From NCBI GenBank assembly GCA_017517385.1, contig JAFWZG010000001.1, positions 1-38,574 on the forward strand: DNA of 38,574 nucleotides, given 5' to 3'. Each line of letters starts with the position of its first letter. Position 1 is the stretch's first letter. Below, one piece after another: positions 13,301-18,492 of the stretch. This DNA is from Akkermansia sp. (GTDB lineage Bacteria; Verrucomicrobiota; Verrucomicrobiia; Verrucomicrobiales; Akkermansiaceae). Under the pieces are notes generated by a model that worked only from the letters and a program-made list of their open reading frames with translations, searched no databases and was not told the origin of the DNA. The translations under genes were made by a program, and so were the position numbers.

Positions 13301-13544
13301 GGAGGCTAACGCCAAGGTGAAGATTTATCAGGACCGTGGCAATGGCCGCTACACGCAGAAACTCAGCTCTACGGCCAAGTCCGCCGATGGGCTTGATAAG
13401 ACCCTCTCGCTCACGGCAGGTACCTACTTCATTGAGGTCGCCTCGTATGATAATGGTGCCGGGCGCTACAACTCCTCCTATACGCTGGAGTTGGAGACGC
13501 AGCAGGATAATGAAACCAAGCGTTTCACTGTTGCGAATGCATAA
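1..13544 (+). CDS. Giant multidomain surface/secreted protein with embedded IdeS-like cysteine protease (5' partial)
   Basis: The frame is open from the first base, so the true start lies upstream. The GTG at 27 is internal, because the residues before it (LVVDGDADV) recur at the matching place in the next repeat. Numbering from that GTG, the modules are: beta-solenoid-like repeats (to about 500), two Big_5-like Ig domains (530-738), a CARDB-like domain (739-862), PPC-like and IPT-like modules (862-1050), a carboxypeptidase-regulatory-like domain (1245-1337), an unassigned region (about 1500-1755), eleven Ig-like modules (2040-2982), a domain opening SYDPNDLYG (3042-3225), five FG-GAP repeats (3440-3715), fibronectin-III-like modules (3727-3905), a C66-type protease (3910-4152), an Ig-like module (4154-4242) and two PPC domains (4245-4497). 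The stop is TAA at 13542. I see no LPXTG, PEP-CTERM or membrane anchor at the C-terminus, which ends FTVANA. It is probably extracellular, by domain content. The secretion route is unknown. Confidence 0.93.
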   Translation, partial: LVVDGDADVSIGEKGIVLTGTKAFELNGFSGNVDTLLNSFEWTAIAGNAYIGISGTLGDSTFTQLPDTLPGGYRVVDSVTVDAGKTVTMEDGVCWKFDYKTSLYIEGTFVVNNATVAGALVGAKDVDCYVRYGGKLQLTNANLNQLSHVYIYSGSTLEMTGGTLDLWDGRRLEVRDGATATLTGVTVMDDIKNYGSLEMEDCSINNDIGSEGTLKLTDVNCTSYITAKGSSFMDGVTCATLVVDGDADVSTGENGIVLTGTKAFVLSDFSGNVDTLLNSFEWTAIAENAYIGIGGMLGDCTFTTLPESVSGGYRFVGDVSFVTTVTLEEGVCWELDGFELDVYGTFVVDNETVADALKSESGYALLYVRNGGKLQLTNANLNHLRYVYLYYRATLEMTGGTLDSRDYLRVDGGATATLTGVTVKDYIENYGSLVMDSCTVQGQTVTLYKGASASILNTSGISALTIQSGCNTLLTGNDFSTTKITLSGIGENEVIDLSGNYWGTTDIDTIISRISGYSEEKVLISSVLMYPPSQYFTLSPSMLSVNRVSMLSKKLTVHFNRVLDASTINAENIKLISADGTAVAITQIEVNGTGVTLYFEALERGQYRLEVSEAVKDNAGNSFRMPEDAPNGVVFESLFIDAPKVILFRSNTTLTDQFRYVDIFFDQLMDAATVTKDSIHIYNAQGQELKIEKLVQSGVAGNVFFRAYFDRVTAGGTYSVVVDTEVTSAEGMQMTEEYRHEFYISGPDLMVPDKVEFTGETLGRYTTITYSVKNAGDGLAQGSWTDNIYLCRSSEWNEAEAIFFGSVLHNDMSVAAGNSYEGVIRGIAEGLLSGEYYVFVKTDMSSRLGEQSETNNISASGTKITLGVAELAVGEEQTETLASIAETLYYQLVPTESGSMVFEVNSSTVRIDVQDGADGRSLPRYVVQAGNKTLVYFAAEAGKAYLLSVKGANPGDYTSMIQQSEFAVHGSSIRALAPGHTTTLELYGSAFEPGMSVYLMDSAGNILVPQAITVTDACTARVEVMLPESVEPGERYTLCVENSAGERVELSEDIIAADYASAIELTFRQGMNEYAGTQRVGWVWKTDLTVENKAAYDVENAIILIHNTAEDFAMYYSYDDAKVRDRSALLLLGGTQDRTKTTMTAGESEKLGVYVKHYRSSEGEIQAFLLKPEDTSLISESDWAYFSSAMHPVGVSDADWDAWWAEMQPRIGSRVCDFVSFIRDMQRLAAEGGATMSSSLADLAGWVVTQRPDYVPTATVSGVLCDPEGKARAGVELGLYELVGGEARLVSSVVTDENGAYCLYGLKDIGEYELRSSYLMLDEYGKGVNNITLSGSAKDVTLPLTACPYAEETPYESGIRLAETAAGQGFRTVVENGELRFYYQKDGVEHCEVLAKGDELRNSALYWAEKSGLLLIGWNNGYGVEADARFRIARPTTDGFEYSEVFDLAAPGIEDLLADLYVREDGQVVAVTEARSEDERTLTFYNVDADTECSWSSTPLDNGEMELLTGSKTYKNELNLTFKVPFVDSLSISVSGEREAEVAEDKLSATGKFSINGSASNESKEVLARQHKKDKWYHTSSDDTVTWTVGLSYLADYEAKYDCESGTSSSELSGRGGSVTVSYKHDTGLLIWLNTIFPKAGTLLQKVVKFLRRFGVKLVAGIELEGTLTATTEKISGEAGVTFTVGAGAQVGKKKNPLVKFELVLEGSASVGFEKKYSQKATYDGEFVFGGKVRGQLNIWKVQVYAEAGFSLSTKDGLSTYLTEADTRSKQVEKTSGILYQSELTGISYSHSGVTASGYAGSTETSAYVYVLDTGHIELQYFDAQTGLETGSRVRLDVADSEMFRGWTNVEYLSTATDGSGLVYMAAEGYFLDTDDFYASVGNQAGFTLGELIEESRCVETVVVDTAGNARALDQSALQNFSWSGSTYDVTTRTTEAELRYIHDALGMVWTSTITGSSQIYFSMLEGEAWQAPELLFSSGGEIKNCYLDELDDTYYVTFDVDYTNAEGYMTTTAMAYVWKDGEWQFTETNNSETAMALYRDYTEKTAAPVVTMNDATVRKVADGLVEFTLSWAGDDTYTYELTLDEDVYYLGSSTKFREQISDGYHTYSLKAIAGNGMATVTEERTVSIDATAPLISNVMAYCTPAEDGGILLNLNWTCSEDGHTSIVVDGQSYEVAAGSSSWSGKVNGALHTYSVTVTDKAGNTQRYSDKVLFNLSKPVVELYAPKVAASEDKEGISVVTFSWKGEGNLNYKLTVDGKEYSLGASTQVQLELADGTHSYSLTATGTNGQGTTVPGVLVTDASAPEIQFFRVAKLAKAGDGQVAVTLVWNTGEESTLTLIGDGKNTTVTGTNTWTLLMEDGKNSVKLKAQDASGNTSYATCSFNFDSTAPELKLYSPNVYMHADGTARAQFSWHGSDRQDITYSLYVNNSLVYTGSASTYSMKIGADISSWKVVAQDESGNRTEKTDSKSYAIPVAVTNLTAEAVKVEGKDGRIRLTLSWNSSAAAEYEVWINNRMVEKTSSLSFTTELDDGKYTYKIKPANCSGSKEASGSGVLDATAPVIRSLTYHAMEPQDGMCEVKLSWSSAEKAVYTLRFSDDTELTNLTSTSASVVLPTGDYTYVLTATDEVGNVSTMEGNLSVDADAAVAQMLPPQVIALEEGKSAITLAWTCDTPGAVYRLKVDGVVYNVGSKTEYTLNGCADGVHKYELEVEAPNGAVSLLTGTVETDATAPEIWASEPEVGEAQGTSRLVTFSWSSDDKTATYVVKVDGEIVSGDTPLTDNTFSCYVEDNTEDHLHSWQVIATDAFGNVAESISRQFEVDATAPVLTLDSVKIDDTDGKGKSTLAFRWSTDEPAEVYISVDGGAPNKAILDEFWVDVADGWHNYSIYAVDEHGNQSQPITGSIETDGTMAYFEHWGAQVHADNTVTISWRCDEACSYTVYADGAWHYFDSPSKTGSVNLGSQYVGEHGYTIIARDAFGNEHQVDDSFMIAPPEADEPDKTVTGGSFAGSSGSGGSWTDIFLVGDDWLTRFLSSENCPDKKPDTENPNKSFQSYDPNDLYGPQGYGAQKWVGRQEMDFEIVCENIPEENIAHAAMVTITQQIDSAFDYSTFRLGDMHIAGNYIEVEGDVQRFSKRVDWTSTLGVLVDVNARFDADTGIATWEFIAIDPETGYVVADPFVGLLAPNYNPPEGDGGVKYYVTPKATAATGTQFSAQADIIFDFNEPILTPTLSYTLDTDKPEAVVQALAAESSTHYLYINWQGTDVGSGISHYNVYVSVDGGSWQLWQQNIATTSALYAVQEGEHSYAFFAQAVDNVGNTEEQQNAAEDSTKSDYKPNLSSLAVKEIAIRRVGDDAVLTIEFTEHAQCADWTSALSFSYEGGVVDVAAGEFTYDSDSCTLTWTGSVSGVPDGAQLMVHLKNGTVTDAKGLPLGSTAPAYAAPVQLLEEGGVSYAAPTLVDYNGDGLTDLLVGENDNGKGKVRIYLNNGTAEVADFSSFIYATTAADTPLTVNAAGCQGAIVRMADLTGDGKAEMVVGQADGSVRVFIAAEDGHWTDAGLLTCRRGGLSEEVKVDSRAAVEFADMNGDGRVDMLIGTGEGNILLYLDAATTGVADFSYGYYLHDSVGRIDVGSRASVTACDVDGDGVMDLLVGSADGTIRYYHNEGSATEALFGAAENVTAGGISLDMSASTDRLRLDVADVNADGRLDILVGRSDGGIDVLYGADATTHLGNVVAGSIPQPEVLKDVQLTQKGSTLTLSWTATEGENITYEVRLIKAGIEQPVLTVLSNSAMLNVEDGEYTVQVRALNQGVAGDWCEALPVSVDTMPPSLPGGIDVQVGENSASFAWSAVEDAAAYELRYREAGGVWRSVLTEQTSISLDELAAADYEWQLRAVDAANNYSEWTEVQSITISGVAPEPEGETFWASGMQFCSEGEIVSGYYDVNKTGAADSNLCWAAAASNVLTWWQKQGNTTASVPGVPSELGSIYESFTTSWKNTSGADVYGFIWWLSGDSTTGGYRAYESSSYKGEENMGAWYDQYYTAQTVSSHTAQVSLRTAGATSPAEQWQQIYNDGGMITLGVFGVMTDEGALTRGHSLTLWGFSVNTAGTVTEIHVTDSDDGTTALVTLAVEYDAQSGMYRVADTAGSLAGYYLGNYSYLGAFTGKDIVAPTVQMAELITEGQPDGSTLVSFVWAASEANVLYTLTVDGEELYRGTATRLDNVKLKDGEHSYHIQAVDAAGNVGELSGTLQTQGLADNTVAEANVLTLSTPADGASRQDTTNWVGAGDAQDYYVFTATGDGSYKVGIVSSTLSDSLMLSVGTMENGEFNVVQNLLVSPDDAVSALDRLNLTEGEPYYISVSTAEGSSGSEYELFVEGDIVEDDSLITDNNTKESATQLELVSSSEATINSWVGAGDALDYYRLEMSENGKLTLSLTGLEANAKVKIYQDRGNGRYTQKLSSTAKSADGLDKTLSLTAGTYFIEVASYDNGAGRYNSSYTLELETQQDNETKRFTVANA
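6145..8970 (+). repeat. Eleven tandem Ig-like modules of about 85 residues
   Basis: Module boundaries fall near 6145, 6390, 6650, 6900, 7160, 7420, 7665, 7920, 8180, 8460, 8715 and 8970. Most are marked by a (D)ATAP-type linker, followed by a strand with L.W and a closing DG.H.Y motif. A twelfth, separate copy lies after the protease domain at about 12485-12750. The modules are diverged from each other at DNA level. They probably act as a rigid stalk holding the C-terminal propeller and protease away from the cell. The fold is inferred from the pattern. Confidence 0.75.
10345..11170 (+). other. FG-GAP/VCBS calcium-binding repeat region (beta-propeller-like)
   Basis: Five DxNxDGxxD-type calcium loops occur at roughly 50-60-residue spacing: DYNGDGLTD, DLTGDGKAE, DMNGDGRVD, DVDGDGVMD and DVNADGRLD. 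Each is followed by a hydrophobic strand such as LLVG or MLIG. This is the signature of FG-GAP/VCBS repeats, which form calcium-stabilised propellers in extracellular adhesins and enzymes. The region lies between an Ig-like module and the fibronectin-III-like modules leading into the protease domain. Confidence 0.85.
11755..12480 (+). other. IdeS/Mac-like (peptidase family C66) cysteine protease domain inside the giant protein
   Basis: About 240 residues carry the ordered hallmarks of streptococcal IdeS. These are a YDVNKT segment (IdeS YDITKT, whose Lys84 helps form the oxyanion hole), then NLCWAAAASNVLTWW with the presumed nucleophile Cys3943, then GHSLTLWGF with His4083, then VTDSDDG with Asp4105 and Asp4107. 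The His-to-Asp spacing is 22 residues, as recalled for IdeS (His262-Asp284). The Cys-to-His distance is 140 residues against 168 in IdeS, so an internal part is shorter. Residue numbers count from the GTG at 27. Recognition is by motif memory, not by search. All catalytic residues appear present, so activity is plausible. The substrate is unknown: IdeS cleaves the IgG hinge, but other family members may differ. Confidence 0.82.
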
Positions 13545-13567
13545 TCATCCTGTAGCAGCATAGGATT

Positions 13568-13609
13568 CCAAGGGGCAGGGTGCCATGAGCATCCTGCCCC
13601 TTGGTTTTT
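13568..13609 (+). terminator. Rho-independent terminator of the giant gene
   Basis: CCAAGGGGCAGG (13568-13579) pairs perfectly with CCTGCCCCTTGG (13593-13604) and is followed by TTTTT. The stem continues inward with G.T plus TGC/GCA pairs around a CATGA loop, giving about 16 bp. It lies 24 nt after the TAA at 13542-13544. The T-run faces the + strand, so it ends transcription of the giant gene. The opposing flippase gene stops within its T-run. On the minus strand the hairpin has no T-tract. Confidence 0.93.
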
Positions 13610-15128
13610 ACTCGATTTTCTCTCCTCGGAGGTGAATGATTTTCTTTCGTTCGGCCGGTGTCAGGTAGAGAACGTAGATAACAAACGCGGAGAAGAGGGC
13701 ATATCCGAGAGCGGTTGTAAGAAAGGGCCCCCATGTGTTCATGGGGATGAGGAAGTTGAGGAGCGCTCCGGCAGCCGCGAGGATGAGCAGGGGGGTAATC
13801 ATGGGGCGGTAGGTGCTGAGGAAGAAGAGCGCGGTATCCAGCCTAGCTTTCCGGTGGTAATAGATATTGATGAGTATAATCTGGCCGCATATCAGAGAGA
13901 TGGCTGTACCTGCGAACATGCCTAAGGGGCCTAGATACAGGCTCATGAAGTAGCCCAGTACAACACAGATGGCGGAGGATATCAGCAGGATGATGGCTCG
14001 GCCATGGTGCAGCTTCATTCCCTGCAGAATGGCAATGCCTGTGTTCTGCGTGAGCGGTACTACCAGTGGCACCAGCACGAGAATCGCACCCAGCCAGATG
14101 TTGTAAACTTGCTCACCCATGCTGTTTCCTACCCAGAGTTTCAGAAAGTCTTGCCCGAGGAAGGCAAAGCCGCTCAGAATGATGCAGAGCAGGCTTAGCT
14201 GCATGCGCCCGGCGCGAATCATCGCTTGTGTGAGTTCCGCCGGAGTGGCATGTTTGCTTACCATCTGCATGAGGCCGGGAGAAAGAACGCTTGATATAGC
14301 GGTGGAGGCTGTCATGAAGTACGTAGAAAAGGAGATACCCAGCGTGAATACAGCCACAGCTGTTGTGCCACAGGAGCGGGCGAGTATGGGGGCTCCTGCC
14401 TGCCAGTAGAACATATCCATGAGCTGATTAAGAAACACCCATACGGAAAAGCCTATCATCTCCCGGTATAGCTTCATATCCGGCCACCGGAAAGTGACGC
14501 GTACTTTCAGCACATTCAGCGTGTAGTATAATCCCCACAGCAGGTTCGCCGCTCCCAGACAAACGGAAAGCACCGTGAGTCCGATGGCTTTGAACCCGAG
14601 CAGAAGCAGCCCCGCCGTCAGGCCGGCGTTCAGCAGGCTGATGACAAGTCCGAACACTCCCGGCACGATGAATTTCTTGTATGCAGCCGGTACACAGCTT
14701 AGAGGGCGGAGCGGTATGGCTATTACCAGATTACTGAGCGTCAGCAGGAAAAGCACTTTTAGTGTACTCAGGTTATTTTCTCCTAATCCGGGAAAGATCT
14801 TGCCCAAATACAGGTAACATATCAGCCCTGCTTGCAGGGTGATGAAGGCGATAAGGCTAAAAAGCATAATGCTTTGCCCCAGAAAATGCGCTTCCTGCTC
14901 GTATTTTTCCTCAGCCTGATAACAGGTCACGAAGCGTGTGACCGTGCTACCAAGCCCTAAATCTGATAGTGCCAGCCATGTGATGACTGAGTTGCTGAGA
15001 AGAAAAAGCCCGTATTCATTCGTTCCCAGCGAGGTTATGATGAAAGGCGTGAGGAAAAGGCCGGTGAGCAGGCGTAGCCCGGCGGAGCAGTAGTTCAGCA
15101 GTACTCCTGTTCTGAGTTCATTTGTCAT
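13608..15128 (-). CDS. Wzx-like polysaccharide flippase (PST/MATE-type)
   Basis: The 506-residue protein is strongly hydrophobic, with about 12-14 predicted membrane segments. It starts with an amphipathic segment followed by LLTGLFLTPFIITSLGTNEYG, whose GxxxYG-like turn is typical of polysaccharide transporters of the MOP superfamily. Such proteins flip undecaprenyl-linked repeat units to the periplasmic side. It is the last gene of the polysaccharide operon. Its ATG overlaps the end of the upstream pyruvyl transferase fusion by 11 nt, suggesting translational coupling. Its stop lies in the T-run of the opposing gene's terminator. The family call is firm, and the role as this operon's flippase is inferred from context. 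Confidence 0.88.
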   Translation of the reverse strand: MTNELRTGVLLNYCSAGLRLLTGLFLTPFIITSLGTNEYGLFLLSNSVITWLALSDLGLGSTVTRFVTCYQAEEKYEQEAHFLGQSIMLFSLIAFITLQAGLICYLYLGKIFPGLGENNLSTLKVLFLLTLSNLVIAIPLRPLSCVPAAYKKFIVPGVFGLVISLLNAGLTAGLLLLGFKAIGLTVLSVCLGAANLLWGLYYTLNVLKVRVTFRWPDMKLYREMIGFSVWVFLNQLMDMFYWQAGAPILARSCGTTAVAVFTLGISFSTYFMTASTAISSVLSPGLMQMVSKHATPAELTQAMIRAGRMQLSLLCIILSGFAFLGQDFLKLWVGNSMGEQVYNIWLGAILVLVPLVVPLTQNTGIAILQGMKLHHGRAIILLISSAICVVLGYFMSLYLGPLGMFAGTAISLICGQIILINIYYHRKARLDTALFFLSTYRPMITPLLILAAAGALLNFLIPMNTWGPFLTTALGYALFSAFVIYVLYLTPAERKKIIHLRGEKIE

Positions 15129-17430
15129 GGCTTCTGTGGAGGTTATTGTTGAGGAAATCTAGTCCGCGTTGACGCTCAGACGCCAGAATGGCATTTACCC
15201 GGTACCAGTCTATGGGGGTATTCAGCAGGCGTACCGCGGAAGCTGTGTTGTATTCCTCGGGGTGGCGTTCGCTAAGCCCGAAGGTGTACAGCAACGAGCG
15301 GAAGCGTGCTTCTCCCCGAGCTGCATTCCCCAAGCAGACGAATGGCCGATTGAATATGATGGCAAATACACAGCCGTGAAAGGAGTCCGTGATGAGTGCG
15401 CTGCAATCGCGTATGCGCCTGAGCCATTCTCGGACTGCTATAGGTGCACGCCCTTCGGATACGGTCTGGACTTTCATGTGGAGCTGTGTTGCCACGCCGT
15501 GGACATCTGGTTTGGCGTCCAGTAGGTAAGTATGCAGAATGCGCTTTCCTTGTTCGTGAATTCCTGGGCTGCCGATGAGCTCGTCATAGTGCTCGCGGGT
15601 GAGCAGCAGGGTGGGATCCGGCATTTGGGTGGCACTTACCCCACGCTTCCGGCAGAGAGATGTTCCACTGTGTTCTCGTGTGGAAACGGCCTTGAAATCT
15701 CGCAGCAACTTGCTGCACGGCTCTTCATCATTCGGGTGATAAAGCGGGAAATCTTCCCCGAAGGATGCGGCATAGGCTATGCTCCTCTGCCGCAATTCCT
15801 CTGGTGCGCGTTCCAGATAAAAGAAGGGCATGGGACGCCGTTTTCCCGCCGGATTCCATACCTGGTCACTGCCGACGATGAGAGCGTGGAAGGGAATGCG
15901 TTTCATAAGACTTTGCCATTGGCTTTCTGTATCAGCCGATACGGTGTTGATAAAGGCACTTGTGAAGTCCCGTCCGGCTTGCAGTGCCACTCTTTTTGGC
16001 AAGGGAACAGGCGGTATGATATGGCAGCACCACGCGGCGTGGGCGAGGTATTGCCTGACTCGGCGGATAATGGGCGGTGGTGAGGTATGGTTCAGGGTGT
16101 AGGGGGTAAAGCCACAGCTGCGCAGCACCTGCTGCATGGCGTAGGCTTGCAGGAGGCCTCCGTAGTTTGCCCCAAGTTCTTCAGTTAGAATACCCACGAT
16201 GGGGCGAGGCGCGGTTGTTAATCTTTTCTTCAAGTACACGAGAGCACGGATGATGGGAGAGCTTTCTCGGAGAGAAAAGCCGCAGAAGGAAATACGCCGT
16301 TCGCTCATTTTCAGTAAGTTTTGAAGAGGCTCGCGCTTTTTGAGCATCTGAAGTGCTTTTTTTCTTTGCTTGGGAATGATGGGGGCCGCCGGGGGCGATG
16401 AGGTACCTGCGGGATTTCGGGCGATGGTGTAGCTCTCTTCATGAAGCCGGATTTTTCCTTGCGTTTCCGTGAGGTTCAATAATTTTTCCCCAGCGGGTGA
16501 GAGGCTGAGTACGCAGGAGATTCCTGAGAAACAGTCCATTTCTGGGTGGATATGACGGATGTTCCAGAAGTCGCCCAGTGCGATATCTCCTATAGTGGGG
16601 ACGGCGTTGTTTCTGTAGCAGTAGGGACAGGTGTAACATGCCTTTTTCATGACGATATCACTGAGAAAGAGGCGCATGTAATCGTCCTTGTGTTTAAGCA
16701 TCAGGGTAGAAGAGCCATTGCAGCCGGTTGTGCGCACATGATAATCAATCCAGCCATGTGTTTTATCTCGGAATTGCCAGTCGGAAATGCTGCAACCCAG
16801 TTCTACCTGCTTTTCATCCAGATACTGAGTGGCAAGCAGACGGGAGGGTACGCCATGGCATGCAAGGCTTACTGTGATGAGTGAGGACGGGCGCTTCTTT
16901 ATGAACCGGAGCAGCGCCTGTACCTGACATGGCAAGCCGGAGAAGAGTACCGCACGCTCAGATTGCAGGTCTTCCCGCACTTGATGGTAGACATGGCCGG
17001 GTTCTGCTTGCACATATTTAGAACCGCGGAAGGCGGCCAGCTCATCCGGTGTTTCTGCCCGGTGAAAGCATGCGTGAAACCCGGGTTCCCAGCGTACGCC
17101 ATACACCACGCCTCCCAGCTCCATTATGGTGGTAGCAAGTTCGCTAAACACGCCTCCTGAGGAGCTTGTGCGCCGTATGTTTTCATGCGTACTGTAGGCG
17201 GCGTAGGCTTTCGGAGTGAACTCTGATGGGGGCGGCTCCGGGTGGGGATGAAGTGCCGGGCAGTTCCTGAAGCAGAGCCCGCAGTGGATGCAGCATTCTT
17301 CTTTCACGTCCGGTACGAGGAATCCATTTTCATTCCAGCACATGCTGATGGCGTTAGAAGGGCATATGTTGGCACAGAGGGCGCAGGAGGTGCAGTCTTC
17401 CGGCACTGTGATATGTGAGTTTTCTATCAT
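15118..17430 (-). CDS. 4Fe-4S ferredoxin/FrhB-like domain fused to polysaccharide pyruvyl transferase
   Basis: The 770-residue protein has two parts. The N-terminal part has two 4Fe-4S motifs (CTSCALCANICP and CIHCGLCFRNCP), then a coenzyme-F420 hydrogenase beta-subunit-like domain with SGLPCQVQAL, ACHGVPS and a third cysteine cluster CYTCPYC. From about residue 395 there is a polysaccharide pyruvyl transferase domain with GANYGGLLQAYAM, VGSDQVWNP and TDSFHGCVFAI. The C-terminal part probably adds ketal pyruvate from PEP to a sugar of the repeat unit. The role of the FrhB-like part is unclear, although such proteins commonly accompany pyruvyl transferases in capsule clusters. The start overlaps the upstream stop by ATGA. 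Confidence 0.88.
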   Translation of the reverse strand: MIENSHITVPEDCTSCALCANICPSNAISMCWNENGFLVPDVKEECCIHCGLCFRNCPALHPHPEPPPSEFTPKAYAAYSTHENIRRTSSSGGVFSELATTIMELGGVVYGVRWEPGFHACFHRAETPDELAAFRGSKYVQAEPGHVYHQVREDLQSERAVLFSGLPCQVQALLRFIKKRPSSLITVSLACHGVPSRLLATQYLDEKQVELGCSISDWQFRDKTHGWIDYHVRTTGCNGSSTLMLKHKDDYMRLFLSDIVMKKACYTCPYCYRNNAVPTIGDIALGDFWNIRHIHPEMDCFSGISCVLSLSPAGEKLLNLTETQGKIRLHEESYTIARNPAGTSSPPAAPIIPKQRKKALQMLKKREPLQNLLKMSERRISFCGFSLRESSPIIRALVYLKKRLTTAPRPIVGILTEELGANYGGLLQAYAMQQVLRSCGFTPYTLNHTSPPPIIRRVRQYLAHAAWCCHIIPPVPLPKRVALQAGRDFTSAFINTVSADTESQWQSLMKRIPFHALIVGSDQVWNPAGKRRPMPFFYLERAPEELRQRSIAYAASFGEDFPLYHPNDEEPCSKLLRDFKAVSTREHSGTSLCRKRGVSATQMPDPTLLLTREHYDELIGSPGIHEQGKRILHTYLLDAKPDVHGVATQLHMKVQTVSEGRAPIAVREWLRRIRDCSALITDSFHGCVFAIIFNRPFVCLGNAARGEARFRSLLYTFGLSERHPEEYNTASAVRLLNTPIDWYRVNAILASERQRGLDFLNNNLHRSHDK

Positions 17431-17966
17431 GATTCAGCCAGAATGCGTATGAGATTGTTTTCGAAGTTACAGAAGGTGAAGTATTTGCGGTGGTGGGTGG
17501 CGGCGGATTCTCCCAGTTTTCGGGCCAGATTACCCGAGTTCATCAGGCGAAGCATGGCGTGGAAGAGTGCCTTTGAATCCTGCGTGGGAATCAGTAGGCC
17601 GGTTTTCTCATGTATGACCATATCCGGTATGGCTCCCACGGGGGTGCTTATGACGGGTAGTCCCTGTTGCATGGCCTCCAGAATCACTAGCGGGAAACAC
17701 TCATTATGGTAATTAGTGGGGAAGACAAGTGCCTGAGCGCGCTGCCATAGTGCCAATTTATTTTGTCCGCTGACAGCCCCGTGAATGATGAGCTGCGGGA
17801 GCTTGTGATGTGTGCGGATGGTTTCAGCGCTCAGCTCTTTTGTATCCGCTCCGGCGATATGGCAGATAAAATCCGGGCTGCATTCCGACAGCAAATGGCA
17901 GGCCTCCAGCAGCTCTGGAATCCCTTTAGCGGGTATCAGATTTCCTAGATAGAGAAATTCAAACAT
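17427..17966 (-). pseudogene. C-terminal half of a split GT4 glycosyltransferase
   Basis: The 179-residue frame begins MFEFLYLGNLIPAKGI, where the donor-binding half of a GT-B enzyme normally begins. It contains the nucleotide-sugar-binding region ECFPLVILEAMQQGLPVISTPVGAIPD. The acceptor-binding half is the upstream frame ending at 17971, 4 nt away in another frame. Removing one T from the ATTTGA at the junction fuses both halves as CPNGIEAMFEFLYLG, a normal GT4 linker. The gene is therefore probably frameshifted. Alternatives are a sequencing error or two separately translated chains, since the ATG lies just after the upstream TGA. The stop overlaps the next start by ATGA. Confidence 0.75.
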
Positions 17967-17970
17967 TGCT

Positions 17971-18492
17971 TCAAATACCGTTCGGGCATATCCTTATGCT
18001 TTTTTTATCAACAATATCCGCTACATCATCGTACAGTCTCGGCGAAAGCAGTATAACAGTGGCGTTGCGATATACTGCTTTCAGCAGTATTCTGTATAAG
18101 AGGTGATGACTACAGCCCTGCATGCCTTTGTTGTGGTGGTGCAGTATCAGCTTGCATCCGAAGGCTCTGGCAAGCAGGGCAAAGGGGGCATCCTTCAGAA
18201 AGCCCGGCCCATGGCAGGTGATGGCCATGTAGCACTTATGCGGGCGGAATACTACCAGCTGCCGGAATACGATAATCAGCGCAGTTAAAAAGCGCATGAG
18301 CTTATGCATTATGCTCCGTGGGTGGAAGACACCGATTTCCCGGCAATCCCGCGAGGTGGCGATGTTTGTGTATCTGCAGTGAAATGAAGCGTTAATTCGC
18401 TCGCTGTTCATGATGCTTTCGCTTACGGAGGAGGCACCATGCAAGGGGGGCGGGAGCGGCAGCAGGAAGAGGATTCTTTCTTTCATGCTCAT
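17971..18492 (-). pseudogene. N-terminal half of a split GT4 glycosyltransferase
   Basis: The 173 residues form an N-terminal GT-B Rossmann half. They open ERILFLLPLPPPLHGASSVS, with a glycine-containing loop as in GT4 enzymes, and contain LILHHHNKG. They end ICPNGI followed by TGA, where an intact GT4 would continue into the linker. No donor-binding domain is present in this frame; it lies immediately downstream in the +1 frame. Together the two pieces would give an enzyme of about 355 residues. The start overlaps the upstream glycosyltransferase stop by ATGA (18489-18492), so translation into this frame is intact. Confidence 0.75.

Noticed and set aside
13440..13544. Cell-wall or outer-membrane sorting tag at the giant protein's C-terminus
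   Set aside because: The end is a PPC domain plus about 15 polar residues. There is no LPXTG, PEP-CTERM helix or arginine-rich tail.
13568..13609. Bidirectional terminator for both convergent transcripts
   Set aside because: The stem is symmetric, but only the + strand has a T-run. On the minus strand it is followed by AATCC.
17960..18000. Programmed +1 frameshifting (prfB-like) at ATT TGA in the split glycosyltransferase
   Set aside because: A TGA follows a possible slip codon, but the only SD-like AGGA lies too far upstream and AUU is a poor slip codon. The A7 run upstream would shift into a frame with an immediate stop. A simple indel explains it better.
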